DNA of 64,000 nt from VYFG01 sp965203365 (GCA_965203365.1 OZ241878.1:3348001-3412000), one strand, 5' to 3'; shown: positions 35,705-45,352, counted from the stretch's first letter. The notes: generated from the letters alone by a model not told the origin. Program-made: numbers and translations.

Positions 35705-36310
35705 TCAGAATCTCATGCCCGACATGTTCTGGCCGAATAATTGTTTCAGCACCGACCGAAAATTCTTTGGCTCAAGAAAAAACTGTTCCTGGGTAGGAAA
35801 TAAAGAAAGGCTGTCTGGCACAATAATCAGTATCCGACCATTTCCTGAACCTTGTTCCCAGTATTTTCGGAAGAACTTCTCGCGGAATCTTCTGTTGCCG
35901 AATGCCGGATCAGCCAACTGAACGATTCCTGAGGAAATTCCTCTGATAACGGTAAAGTGATCTGTTTCCCGGTATCGAATATGTGCGATGGCGAGAATCT
36001 TCAGTTTTTCCAGGTCGGAAAAACCGATATCCACTCCTATCTCTTGAAATTTACATTTTTCAGCTACTTTGGCGAGGTCTCCGAATGTATACCTGTTGTT
36101 ATCGTCCAGGGAATTGAGGATGTCATTTTCGGTGACATCCATCCCATAGAAGCTTTGTAGCACAGTCGCTACAGAAGCCGCCCCGCAAGAAAAAACCAGC
36201 TGCTGCTTCTGTATCTTCGCATCACGGAAATCCTTGAAAGTCACCATGTCGGCTTCCGTGATGCCACAAAGAGAAAAAAGGATCAGAATCGCACGAAGAA
36301 AATTACTCAT
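35705..36310 (-). CDS. Secreted C39-type cysteine peptidase
   Basis: A peptidase of about 201 residues with an N-terminal signal peptide (MSNFLRAILILFSLCGITEA), so it should act in the periplasm or outside. The C39 triad is visible: the cysteine in QLVFSCGAASVATVL, the histidine in DHFTVIRGI, and the aspartate in LADPAFGN. C39 enzymes usually cleave double-glycine leaders and are fused to ABC transporters; free-standing secreted forms exist and are less understood. I chose the ATG at 36310, which overlaps the TAA of the upstream frame (ATGAGTAA). Confidence 0.8.
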   Translation of the reverse strand: MSNFLRAILILFSLCGITEADMVTFKDFRDAKIQKQQLVFSCGAASVATVLQSFYGMDVTENDILNSLDDNNRYTFGDLAKVAEKCKFQEIGVDIGFSDLEKLKILAIAHIRYRETDHFTVIRGISSGIVQLADPAFGNRRFREKFFRKYWEQGSGNGRILIIVPDSLSLFPTQEQFFLEPKNFRSVLKQLFGQNMSGMRF

Positions 36311-36524
36311 CAAAATACACATGTCCCCCATCTGTTTGGGATGCCCCGGGTGGTACATGCAAATGGTTGTCTATCAACGTGATCTCGGGGATGTTCTGTA
36401 GTATTCCCCCCTCAAGGACGATATGCTTCTCCAACATAGAGATGCGCGTCTGATAGCTTGATGCTGACAAAATGACGTTCAAAACAAATGGCTTGGTCAA
36501 TTCTTTATCCAACGCTTCACACAA
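36303..36524 (-). CDS. Short frame coupled to the C39 peptidase gene, possible gene remnant
   Basis: A 73-codon frame starting at a TTG (36524) ends in a stop that overlaps the peptidase start, a sign of genuine coupling. The product looks like the end of a beta-rich protein (FVLNVILSASSYQ, NIPEITLIDNHLHVP). No ATG is available, and the frame is closed 13 codons upstream, so it may be the 3' remnant of a longer gene. Function unknown. Confidence 0.35.
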   Translation of the reverse strand: MCEALDKELTKPFVLNVILSASSYQTRISMLEKHIVLEGGILQNIPEITLIDNHLHVPPGASQTDGGHVYFDE

Positions 36525-36635
36525 GAAATTTGCGCATACATGATCTTCCCTATTTTATCTGGCTTTGAGAATATGGAAGCCAAAAAGGAATCTGTTTCTG
36601 ATAGATGCAATCAATTAGTCACCGACAGGGCACGA

Positions 36636-37010
36636 TTAGCAGCCGATAGAGGATCCGCTAAAAATGATGACCCCCGGAAACCACCCTATATAGTGGCTGC
36701 TCCAAAGCCATATGTTCTGGGAGACCCATACCATATATGCGATCCATTCCTGGGATTTGTATGAGATAATTGGCTTGTACCCTGCGCGGACTTTCAATTC
36801 GTAGGGCCGCTTCATCTTGTCCCCGGCACCTGCTCCGATACCCCGCTGCTTCCCGAGGTCGATGATGGATTCGTGGTCGCTACTCAGTGCCATCTGGACA
36901 AGCTCAAGACCTAGGTTCTCTTTGTCCATATCCGAGTAATCTCCTACGGCCTTCTGTTCTGCGGAGCCTGATGCCCACCATGCGACTTGACCAAGCCGCA
37001 GCCATTACGC
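36636..37010 (-). pseudogene. Relic with DUF3883-like sequence
   Basis: In one minus-strand frame the sequence reads AWWASGSAEQKAVGDYSDMD, then GLELVQMAL and IIDLGKQRGIGAGAGD and ends in PYELKVRAG. The YELKV-RAG stretch is typical of DUF3883 domains found at the ends of large defence-associated proteins. Downstream the sequence loses similarity, and stop codons close the frame upstream. I read it as a fragment of a larger lost gene. Confidence 0.4.
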
Positions 37011-37124
37011 GGCTGCGGGCCTCCTCTTGCCGGACTTCGGACCACTCGACCTTTCGGATGGAAGCGGCGGATAGCGAGAAAGCTCATCGCCATGTTCAGA
37101 ACCTGGAGGGTACCGGTGAACTCG

Positions 37125-37496
37125 TCACACGGTACGAGGAATCAGGGATCCGAAACGGCTTACCAAATCGTGGGCGATTAGCTCTCCTTCTTGCGAGTTG
37201 GCATAGATGACGTCGTGTTCAAGGGGTTCGAGGTCGGGGTTGAAGAGAATCCAGCGCGAATTCTCCATGGATTCGTTCTTCAGCACAGCGGTGACAGCGG
37301 CGACCTGAGACAGCGGCACCAAGGCTAATACGAAACCTGCGTAGAGAGTATTCCTCGTGTTTCGGTTCTCAAGAAAGTAACCGAGGCCATACTCGAGATG
37401 GCCGCTCTGTTCCTGTGTCGGATCGTAGACGAATGCAAGGATGTTCCGTTCAGAACGACGCGCTTCTATCTGCGCATTCTCAAGAGACCCGAAGGG
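37125..37496 (-). other. In-frame continuation of the kinase gene after a TGA
   Basis: Directly after the kinase stop the same frame stays open for 123 codons. It reads NAQIEARRSERNILAFVYDP, then HLEYGLGYFLENRNTRNTLY and MENSRWILFNPDLEPLEHDV, a well-formed alpha/beta domain. No ATG, GTG or TTG start lies before the domain begins. The domain therefore looks like the former C-terminus of the kinase protein, cut off by a nonsense mutation. The family is not recognised. Confidence 0.6.
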
Positions 37497-38834
37497 TCAA
37501 CATTCTTGGAAGCTATCCGCCTCTGGCGGCAGTGCATCGGGATTGGTGACCGCGTCATGCAATCGGATGATCAGCCACCGACGTATCACTTGATCAAAAG
37601 GTTCACCATAGCGTGGGGCCGTGGTGGATGTACGGAAAACAGGTTCCCCGGAGAGGCTTACTTCAATCTCATCGCCAGCCTCACGAACTTCGCACCTCAC
37701 AGATAGTATTTTCTCTTGAGATCCCGACTTAATCCATGCGAGGGTATTCCTTCCGAATGCGGCGGAGACATTCCAATCTGAACGACTTTGAATCACGGGG
37801 AAGTCGAGGGATTTCCCAGTTTCGGCATGCACCCGTTCGACTTGTCTTAGGGCCTCGCTGAGACATACGTGCGAATCTGCTTGCTGTCGCGCCGCCTGAG
37901 TATCGACCGATTCACGAATTTCTTTGAGGAGGGCTTCCTCCGAGCGTTCAATCGATCGTGGCATTACACCTTCAAGCTTTTCCAGCATGGCGTCAGCACT
38001 CATGAAGCGATCAGCGATTTGATAGGCAAACGCACGGTCGAACAGGGAAAGCAATCGCATCAATCTTGGGCCAGCGGCCACCCGCCGGATCGTTCCTTGA
38101 TTGACCTGCCGCTGATGGGGAAGACAACCTTCGGCGTCTTGTAGCACATCCGGATTTTGGCCAGTCAGCAGGTAAAGGAGAATGCCGGCCGCGAACGACA
38201 GGTCGGACCGTGGGTTCTGTTTGAGGTGGCTGCCCGCGGAGAGCTCCGGCAGGCGCAAGAAGCGGTTGCCTACTTCCTGTCCAAGTTCGGTTTCAAGGCT
38301 GCTGCCTTCGGTCTCAAGATAGCTGAGTCCAAAATCCAGCAGCACGGGAAGATCGGGGTCACTGTTGGAGAGAATAATGTTGTCCGGCTTCACATCGCGA
38401 TGCACAATTTCGCTAGCGTGGCATGTTCTGAGGATTGCGAGCAACTCAATAGTCGTCTTGATCGCAGTGTCCAGATCCACATGCTCCTGCTGCTCTCGCC
38501 ACCGGCGCAGCGTTGGTCCTTCGATAAATTCGGTGGTGATGTATGGCTGAACGTCACCGTTCTCCCACTGATGTGCATTACTTTCTATAAGTCGGGGAAT
38601 GCCTCGGATGCGAATGGTGTGGTTAGCGCTGGCTTCTCTGAAGAAACGACCACGGCGTTCCGTACTCGTCTTAGCTTTGATCTCTTTCAGGAAGGCTGTA
38701 ACCCCATCGCGCTTTCGGTGCGCCTTACGAGCGGAGCCTTGCCCACCTCCCGAGAGACACTTCAGGGAGTCCCAGCACTGTGACCATCGCAAGTGGTCGA
38801 CCCAAATTTTCTTATCGTCGTTCATCGCAGACAT
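37497..38834 (-). CDS. Ser/Thr protein kinase (Hanks type), C-terminus probably truncated
   Basis: A 445-residue kinase. The glycine loop is LSGGGQGSARKA near 28, the ATP lysine is K50 (FLKEI), the catalytic loop is HRDVKPDN (145-152) and the metal-binding DFG is at 167-169. All catalytic residues are present. Residues about 290-445 are a separate region with coiled-coil and beta-rich parts. There is no membrane segment, so it is cytosolic. The frame stops at TGA 37497-37499 but continues coherently beyond it. An IS30-type relic lies 76 bp upstream. Kinases in islands like this one often act in phage defence. Confidence 0.85.
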   Translation of the reverse strand: MSAMNDDKKIWVDHLRWSQCWDSLKCLSGGGQGSARKAHRKRDGVTAFLKEIKAKTSTERRGRFFREASANHTIRIRGIPRLIESNAHQWENGDVQPYITTEFIEGPTLRRWREQQEHVDLDTAIKTTIELLAILRTCHASEIVHRDVKPDNIILSNSDPDLPVLLDFGLSYLETEGSSLETELGQEVGNRFLRLPELSAGSHLKQNPRSDLSFAAGILLYLLTGQNPDVLQDAEGCLPHQRQVNQGTIRRVAAGPRLMRLLSLFDRAFAYQIADRFMSADAMLEKLEGVMPRSIERSEEALLKEIRESVDTQAARQQADSHVCLSEALRQVERVHAETGKSLDFPVIQSRSDWNVSAAFGRNTLAWIKSGSQEKILSVRCEVREAGDEIEVSLSGEPVFRTSTTAPRYGEPFDQVIRRWLIIRLHDAVTNPDALPPEADSFQEC

Positions 38835-38910
38835 ATAAACTGCCTCGTTCTTGGTAAAATATCAGGATTATCTTTTCCCATCCATGGGATATGACCGAAC
38901 GCTTATGTTC

Positions 38911-40163
38911 CCCCCGTGCCACTCTGAAGTGCAACACTTACCCCTGTCACCTGGTCGCTTGAGTTAAGCGGATGGCAGCGGGCCAGAGGATGGCAGACCC
39001 TCTCAGTTGACCAATCAACGGAGAAGGGTCATGCCGACTGGCGACCACCCCCTGATCCACCCGGAAAGATCGCCCATTTTCGCGCTCCAGTCTCACCGGT
39101 CGATCCCAGCGACCGATGGCCGCGCATCTCGGGCGGGACGTCAGCCCGATTTCCCGGGAACTGTCCCGCCATCGCGGGCAGCGGGGGGACCGTCACCAGC
39201 AGGCCCAGGGGAAGGCGACGAGTCGGCGTCGGGAAGCCTCGGCCGTGCCCTGGAAGATGACGCCTGATCGCTGGGTGGTGGTCGAGGACCGGCTGCGGGA
39301 AGGCTGGAGTCCGGAACCCATCTCGGGTTGGTTTCAGCAACCAGGGGAGGTGATGGCCGGGCGGGAATGGATCTACCCATCGGTGAGAGCGGACCGACAG
39401 GCGGGTGGGGACCTTTACCGGTGCCTGCGGCGCCGCGGGAAGCAGCCGAACTGGCGGGAAGGGCGACACGCGGGACGCGGTCATATTCCCGGTCGGGTGG
39501 ACATCGCCGAGCGCCCGTCGGATTGGGGAGGCCAAGGGCCGGGTCGGGGACTGGGAGCTTGACCTGATCATCGGGGGGATGCCCCGGGGAGCCTGGATTT
39601 CCTGGGGAGATCGGGCCTCGAAGTATCGGGTGCTGATCGGGGTGGAAGGGAAGACGGCGGCGGCCGTGACCGAGGCCATTGTCCGGCGGATGGGGCCGAT
39701 TCAGGAACGAGCACCCCCACGGTCGGGTACGCCAGTCCTTTCCGCAGGGGACGGACTTCCGTCAGGTGACGGCCTCTCAGGTCCAGGCGGTGGAAGAGCG
39801 GATCAACCGCCGACCCCGGAAGGTGCTGGGGGTTCGAACCCCGGAAGAGGTCTTCACCGCCGTCGCCCCGCCCTGAAGGCGGTCATTCCTCTCCCCTCCC
39901 CTGCCTTTCCAGAAGCCCGCATTCGACGGGCAGGGTCCCGCTCGGCCGAAGTCAGCCTGACACGGCCTAAGCGGGCCCTTGCGTCGTGAAATCGCCTCTG
40001 TCAGACTCCCTGGCGTCGAGATGGATGCCATCAATGACCGACATCAGCCCCTTTCAGCCCTTGGGAGGGCTGAATGGTCCAGTCGCCGCCGTGCTCCCAT
40101 CCTTCGGGGGATGCCCTCATGCCGGGAGCGGGGCGAGTGTGGCACTTCAGACTGGAAGTGGGG
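38911..40163 (+). mobile_element. IS30-family insertion sequence (decayed copy)
   Basis: The same ends as the intact copy at 33079-34440, in opposite orientation. It is about 110 bp shorter because of internal loss. The transposase frame is broken (see 39007-39876). Both ends are preserved, so it could still move with help from the intact copy. Confidence 0.75.
39007..39876 (+). pseudogene. Broken IS30-family transposase
   Basis: The reading frame starts as in the intact copy (MTNQRRRVMPTGDHPL) but shifts near 39100 and again near 39530, and lacks a stretch that includes the second catalytic aspartate (DHGQEF). The C-terminal RINRRPRKVLGVRTPEEVF is still recognisable in the last frame (39679-39876). 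It cannot encode an active enzyme. Confidence 0.8.
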
Positions 40164-40205
40164 CTGTAAAAAAATCGCTACATTCTCAAAACAGGGGTCG
40201 AAGCC

Positions 40206-41213
40206 ATGGTCGATGATGGAGAAGAGCAGACAGATGCCAATTTGCTTGGGGAGTTGTTGGAGTTGGGAGCCGCGATAAAGCCGCTTTTACGCAGGCTTCC
40301 AAGGGTTGGGACAGCCATAGCCAAACTGACAGGTGGCCTCGTGGGAACTGGTACCAAAGCATTGGCATCCCGGTTGCATCGCTATCGCACCGAGAATCTC
40401 GTGAAGGAAGCGCAGAAAGTGGCCGATGCTACGAGGTTACCGGTGCCGGTCGTTTTCGACAGGTTGATTCGTCAGAGACGCATAGACGAGTTGACGATGG
40501 ATGCTGTGCGACGCGTCTGCGAGGGAATTGACGTGCAGGATGAAATCACTGCTGAAGTGGAAGAAACCAGCGACAAGAACACCACAGAACGGTGGTTCCA
40601 TACGTTTTACGAGGAAGCCAGCACAGCGGACGTGGACGAGGAGGAAGTGCGGGAAGCCTTCGTACGGATATTGGCGGGTGAAATACAGTTCCCAGGCTCG
40701 TTCTCTCCGCGGACTTTGCGAATGATGGGTACCGTGAGCCGATCAACGGCACAGCACTTCCGCCGGGCAGCATCTGTCAGTATTCGACTGACTCTTGACA
40801 GGAAGCACATCCTGGATGCCCGCATACCCGCAATAGGGGGAGACCTCGGGCAGAATGCCCTTCAGAATGAAGGGCTATCCTACGAAGTGCTAATCGACTT
40901 GACGGAGAATGGCCTCGTCCACCCCGACTACAGATGTTCCCATCCATACGGTCCTTTTGAACTGCCCTCCGGCGCACGACAATCTTACCAGCCAGTCCCA
41001 CAGATACCATTCCTCCACCAAGGAAATATGTGGGTACTGATACCCAAGACAGACCAAAAGAAGCCGAAGCCTATAAAGGTGGAAGGTGCCAAGTTGACAT
41101 CTTGCTGCGTTGAGTTGCTCAAGATTGTAGACATGGAGCCTTTACCAGGCTTTACTGACAAGCTGAAGGCATATTTCTCGCAATCAGAATATCAAATGGT
41201 ACGGCTCCCTTGA
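40206..41213 (+). CDS. DUF2806-family protein
   Basis: A 335-residue protein recognised as DUF2806 from the segment NLVKEAQKVADATRLPV, then RVCEGIDVQDEITAEVEETSD and the core REAFVRILAGEIQFPGSFSPRTL. It has no membrane helices or enzymatic motif that I can see; an amphipathic N-terminal region (IAKLTGGLVGTGTKALASRL) is present. Such proteins recur in genomic islands and near restriction or defence genes, with no assigned function. It starts 43 bp after the decayed IS30 copy. Confidence 0.7.
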   Translation: MVDDGEEQTDANLLGELLELGAAIKPLLRRLPRVGTAIAKLTGGLVGTGTKALASRLHRYRTENLVKEAQKVADATRLPVPVVFDRLIRQRRIDELTMDAVRRVCEGIDVQDEITAEVEETSDKNTTERWFHTFYEEASTADVDEEEVREAFVRILAGEIQFPGSFSPRTLRMMGTVSRSTAQHFRRAASVSIRLTLDRKHILDARIPAIGGDLGQNALQNEGLSYEVLIDLTENGLVHPDYRCSHPYGPFELPSGARQSYQPVPQIPFLHQGNMWVLIPKTDQKKPKPIKVEGAKLTSCCVELLKIVDMEPLPGFTDKLKAYFSQSEYQMVRLP

Positions 41214-41465
41214 GTACACAATACCGCCCTTTCAAGGTGTACCCGGTTGTAGCAGTCGCGAATCCGATCAACGTTGACGGGCTTGGAGAAATACTGTTTC
41301 AACATGACAACCTCTTCTTGAGTGGATGGGAGAGGAGATACTCGCCGATCTCCTGACAATCGGCGGTCCGCGGTGACGAAGGCCCACCGGTACGAGCTCG
41401 ACATCAACTCCAGCGACCAGGACATGGCGAGGCACTCCGGGGTCACGGGGCTACCTGTGCGCGTG

Positions 41466-41945
41466 AGAAAGCCCCGGTACCAGGCCGCTGCCGAACTGGG
41501 TGTGGCCCTGGTCCCACGGTGGATTCTCGCGGCTCTGCGCCAGCCACGGTTGTTCTCCCTGCCGGCAGCGAACCGGGAGATCCGGCGGTTGCCGGACCAG
41601 CTCGACGACCGGACGTTCCGGAAGAGGCCGGGAGACCGCCGGGAACGGTTCGAGGAGATCGACCGGCCCGCCCTGAAGCCCCTGCCGGCGCCACCCCACG
41701 CGTTCGCCGAGTGGAAGCAGGTCCGGGTTCACGTCGACTATCCCGTCGAGTTCGGCCCGCACGACTCCTCGGTGCCCGGTGGCCTCGTCGGCCTTGAACT
41801 CGACCTGCGGATCACCCGCCACACGATCGAATGCCTCCACCAGGGCAAGCGGGTCGCGAGCCCCCTGCGGTCCCGGCGGACCGGCCACTCGCATCACAAG
41901 GCATCGGGACCATACGCTTGTCGGCCAGTGGACAGACTGTCGTGA
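41466..41945 (+). pseudogene. Relic of an IS21-family transposase (IstA)
   Basis: The frame encodes the C-terminal third of IstA: RWILAALRQPRLFSL, REIRRLPDQLDDRTFRKRPG, RRERFEEIDRPALKPLPAPP, FAEWKQVRVHVDYPVEFGPH and HQGKRVASP. The DDE catalytic domain and the istB gene are missing. Very GC-rich compared with its neighbours. Confidence 0.8.
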
Positions 41946-42226
41946 TTGCCACCCTAGGCCCGATCGGGGTTTGATCTAGCGCAAGCCTGACACTGAAATC
42001 TCGGTCTGTTGCGCCTCGGTTCCTACCATGGACTCGGTCTCTGACCCCGGCAGTGTTGTCGTTGCAACCGGATTTTTAGGCTGAAGTTCCCCCTGATTTT
42101 TCGTAAAATTCCCGTGCAACCGGTTGATCTGCTTGCGGAAATTGCTCTCAGGAGAGTATTATTTGTTCCCATGTAAATGGATATTCAATATGGCTTTTTC
42201 CAGATTCATGGGCGACAATCCTTCCC

Positions 42227-42923
42227 CTGTCCGTCGAAATCATCCGCTCCCTCCCCCACGGGCCGGTCGCCGCCGTGCTCGGCACCCTCCGGCCACGGCG
42301 CCTGGACCGGCTCATCGACGCGCGACCTTCCCCCGAGCGTGACCGGGGGCTGGCGATGAGGGTGGCCCGCGTGCTGGAACCCGGCTCCCAACGGGCCACT
42401 GCGCGGGGGCTGGCCGAGGCCACCGCGACCGACTCCCCGGCTGACCCCCTGGGGCTGGGCACGGTGGATGAGGACGACCGGTCCGCGGCCAGGGACTGGC
42501 TGCTCAAGCGTCAGGACCGCATCGAGTGGACCCTGGCGAAGCGCTATCTGGCGGAGGGCGCCCTGGTGCTCCATGACCTGACCTCGGGGTCCCTGGCAGG
42601 ACGCCTCGGCCCGCTGGCCAGGCGGGGCGATTCGCGCGACGGCCAGCGGGGCCAGCGGCAGATCGAGTTCGGGTTGCTGTGCGACGCAGGCGGCCGTCCG
42701 GTGGCCGGGGACTATCAACTCATCCCAACGCAAGGCGGCGAGCAAGTGCACTGACGACGGTCGGCCCGTGCACAGTTTCCGCACCCTGCTTCGGGATCTC
42801 GCCCCTCTCACCAAGAACCGCGTGATGCCCCGTCTGCCCGGCGCCGAACCCTTCGATCGGCTGACCCGGCCGACTGAGTGGCAGCGCGAAGCCTTCCGCT
42901 TGCTCGGCGTACGATGGCAGTAG
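42227..42923 (+). pseudogene. Relic of an IS1634-type transposase with internal deletion
   Basis: The N-terminal part (PHGPVAAVLGTL, MRVARVLEPGSQRATARGLA, LVLHDLTSGSL, RQIEFGLLCDAGGRPVAGD) and the C-terminal part (GRPVHSFRTLLRDLAPL, TEWQREAFRLLGV) both align with the intact transposase at 61133-62902. The middle, about 300 codons with the remaining catalytic residues, has been lost, with a frame change at the joint near 42750. It is a different, more GC-rich member of the family. Confidence 0.8.
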
Positions 42924-43214
42924 CGTTCCAGGGGCGTTCCCAGTAACGAACCGTCAGTGATTGACTTTTGTCAGCGCAATCAGCAGGTTATATCGACCGC
43001 GCTCTGGAAGTTCGGTTTAGGAAATGGGGGACAAGAGTTCGGAACTGAAATTGCGATTGGACCGATGATGTGGCAACAACAACATAACAGGTTGCGCAGA
43101 AAGAAACGGTACGAATGTTGTCAGGCCTTCCTGACCCGGTCGTCTTTCAGTTCGGCTTCCATGGGCTAATTCCCGACCTGCAGGACCATTCCGAATTGAG
43201 GTAAGATTGTCGAC
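42924..43214. other. Intergenic, no feature recognised
   Basis: About 290 bp between the transposase relic and the AAA ATPase gene. Nothing recognisable. Confidence 0.4.
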
Positions 43215-44513
43215 ATGAACCAGCGACCCTTTCCCAAGCCTCCACCGGCCGATCCGCTGCCCTTGGACATCTGGCTGGACCAGGCGGACCGGGCGGAAGT
43301 GGGCCGCGAGCCGTTCTTTCGTGGCCGGGAGGTGGAATTCGATCTCTTTCGCCGAGCGGTCAGCAGTTTGCAGGCGGGACGAGTCGGGGGTGGGACGATG
43401 GTGTTCCAGGGGGCTCCGGGTGCGGGCAAGTCGGCTTTGATGGCTGAGTGTTTGGAGGCGGTGCGGCGGCATTCGACGCCAGCGGATCCTTGGGTGGCGG
43501 TCGCCATCAAACCCGAGACCCTGCAATCATCTGACGATGTCATGCTGCTGCTGATCGAGGCGGCCAATACGGAAATGAAGCGTCTTTCCGGATGGGAACC
43601 TGGCCCCTTTGGCGGGAAGCTGGAGAGATGGCGGGAACTGGGTCGGAAGCTCTATGGAGAGTTATCCGAACGGGGGGTTGGAATGGGGGGAGTGTCGGTG
43701 GGTGGCCGGCCGGAAGCGGGTGGTCCTGGGGAGATGAAATGGCCTGCGGAGCGGGTCTTCCGGCATGCGGCCCCGCTGCTGGAGCAGTTCCATCTGGTGG
43801 TGGGGGTGGACGAGGCGCAGAACACGCCGGTTTCCGATCCGACCCGGGGGGTGATGGACTGTCTGCACACTCCCCCCGGGGGCATCCCTTTGGTGGGGGC
43901 GTTTTTCGGCTTGAGTGATACGCAGGCGGTGCTCAGCCAGTGCGGCCTGTCGCGCTTCGCCGACGAACGGGTGGTGAATCTCGAACCGCTGCCGGAGGAC
44001 GAGGCGGCCAGTGCGATTCGGCGTGTTTTCGAGACCTATGGCTTCACTGGGACGCCGGCGGATCAGGATAGGTGGGTCACCCGGCTGGCGGAGTTGTCCC
44101 AGGGGTGGCCGCAGCATGTCAACCGGGTGGCGGTGGCGGCGGTGCGGGTGCTGCGAGATCGGGGGGGACCGATGAACGCCCCGCTGCTGGAGGAGGCGTT
44201 GGCGCGGGGGCGGGAACGCAAGGAGGCGTATTATGCTGGCCGACTGGCGGCGGGTGCCAGCCGGGCTTGGGTGTACAAGGGATTGGCCGAGGCGGCGGCA
44301 GAACGGGGGGGTCGGTTGTCGATCGACGACATTGAGTCCCTGACGGAAAGGGGCCGCGGGAAGACTGGTGAATCGCTCGACCGGTTTCTGACCCAGGCCC
44401 TGCATGCGGGCTTGCTGGCGCCGGTGCGGGACTGGCCGGATCATTACCGCATTCCGATTCCGTCTTTTGGGGACTATCTGCGGGCCTTGCCGGTGGAACC
44501 GCCACAGGCCTGA
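43215..44513 (+). CDS. AAA ATPase (AAA_16/STAND-like), unknown role
   Basis: A 432-residue ATPase. The N-terminus has FFRGREVEFDLFRRAV, then Walker A GAPGAGKS (66-73) and Walker B HLVVGVDEAQN near 200, and FFGLSDTQAVLSQCGLSRF as sensor region. The C-terminal 150 residues look like winged-helix repeats (DDIESLTERGRGK, LHAGLLAPVRDW). ORC/Cdc6-like or STAND-like ATPases share this build, and similar ones occur in transposition (TnsC-like) and defence. There is no partner gene next to it. GC-rich codon use unlike the neighbouring island genes. Confidence 0.75.
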   Translation: MNQRPFPKPPPADPLPLDIWLDQADRAEVGREPFFRGREVEFDLFRRAVSSLQAGRVGGGTMVFQGAPGAGKSALMAECLEAVRRHSTPADPWVAVAIKPETLQSSDDVMLLLIEAANTEMKRLSGWEPGPFGGKLERWRELGRKLYGELSERGVGMGGVSVGGRPEAGGPGEMKWPAERVFRHAAPLLEQFHLVVGVDEAQNTPVSDPTRGVMDCLHTPPGGIPLVGAFFGLSDTQAVLSQCGLSRFADERVVNLEPLPEDEAASAIRRVFETYGFTGTPADQDRWVTRLAELSQGWPQHVNRVAVAAVRVLRDRGGPMNAPLLEEALARGRERKEAYYAGRLAAGASRAWVYKGLAEAAAERGGRLSIDDIESLTERGRGKTGESLDRFLTQALHAGLLAPVRDWPDHYRIPIPSFGDYLRALPVEPPQA

Positions 44514-44597
44514 ACGGAACTTCAGGAGGGATGAAACGTTTTTTTGGAACCACCCTGCTGGTTTTCATGGCCTAATTTTTCCGACCTCTAGAGCTCC

Positions 44598-44774
44598 TCA
44601 TTTTTTTGCGCGTTTCAGAATTCCCTTGATCATCGCCTTGGCCATGGGCGGAGAATGGCATAGCTCCGTCAATGCGCTGAATAGTCGCTCAGCAATTCCC
44701 GCTAATCCGGCCGGATCAGTCAATCCGAGGGTTTCAGGGGGCTCCAAAAAATCCGTTCGCAGACTTTTGATCAT
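44598..44774 (-). CDS. Small protein of 58 residues, unknown
   Basis: An ATG-initiated frame of 58 codons with AGG 2 bp upstream. It reads MIKSLRTDFLEPPETLGLTD and ends in AKAMIKGILKRAKK. Helical, basic C-terminus, no family recognised. The composition is protein-like, but it lies amid transposon debris. Confidence 0.3.
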   Translation of the reverse strand: MIKSLRTDFLEPPETLGLTDPAGLAGIAERLFSALTELCHSPPMAKAMIKGILKRAKK

Positions 44775-44790
44775 CCTGAAATAACCAGGG

Positions 44791-45024
44791 GATGGCTTTG
44801 AACACCACTTCGGTCATGGCAGGCAACTTCTGGCGACGGGGTTTGCCCACCGGATGATGCTGGCGTTCCTGATCGACCCAATGCAGCAGCGGTGTTGCTC
44901 GCTGTTCCAGGCCGCCCGGGCGAAGTCGGGCAGTTTGACCCGCCTGTGGAGACAGTTGCGTGGGTGGTTCCCGGGGTTCCACATCCCGGACTGGGAGACG
45001 TTGTACCGGCCATCGCGTTTGGGC
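44791..45024 (+). pseudogene. Relic of a transposase C-terminus
   Basis: One plus-strand frame reads GFEHHFGHGRQLLATGFAHR followed by MMLAFLIDPMQQRCCSLFQ and WRQLRGWFPGFHIPDWETLY. This is the C-terminal end of a DDE transposase of the type with an NFGHG motif. The catalytic part is missing. Confidence 0.6.
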
Positions 45025-45352
45025 ACCGCCAGCCCGATCAGATCCCCTTCAAAGCCCTCCTGGTCCGGTCGCCGTGACCGGCCGGTTCTGCAGAACCCAC
45101 GTGACCAGCAGCCGACCCGGGTAACCGCCGCCGTGGTAGCTTGGTCCGCCTACTCCCCGACGTATGCGTTGGCATCCAAAAATCACGTCGAATCCATGGA
45201 GAGATGTCCTTGGCAGGAATTGCTGACTGTCTTTCGGCAGGATTGACGCGGGGATGCAATATCCGTATAGTTGCGCATCCTTGACCTGATGGCACTGGGA
45301 AGCGTAGTGTGGTCATCCCACGCTGAGCGTGGTTGGTGGCGGGGTGTCGAGT
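45025..45352. other. Interval before the tRNA cluster
   Basis: About 330 bp. No gene seen; it must hold the tRNA promoter, but I could not place one convincingly. Confidence 0.4.

Noticed and set aside
44513..44524. 12-mer AACGGAACTTCA identical to part of the IS1634-type inverted repeat
   Set aside because: No transposase or second end lies at the proper distance and orientation; a chance match cannot be excluded.
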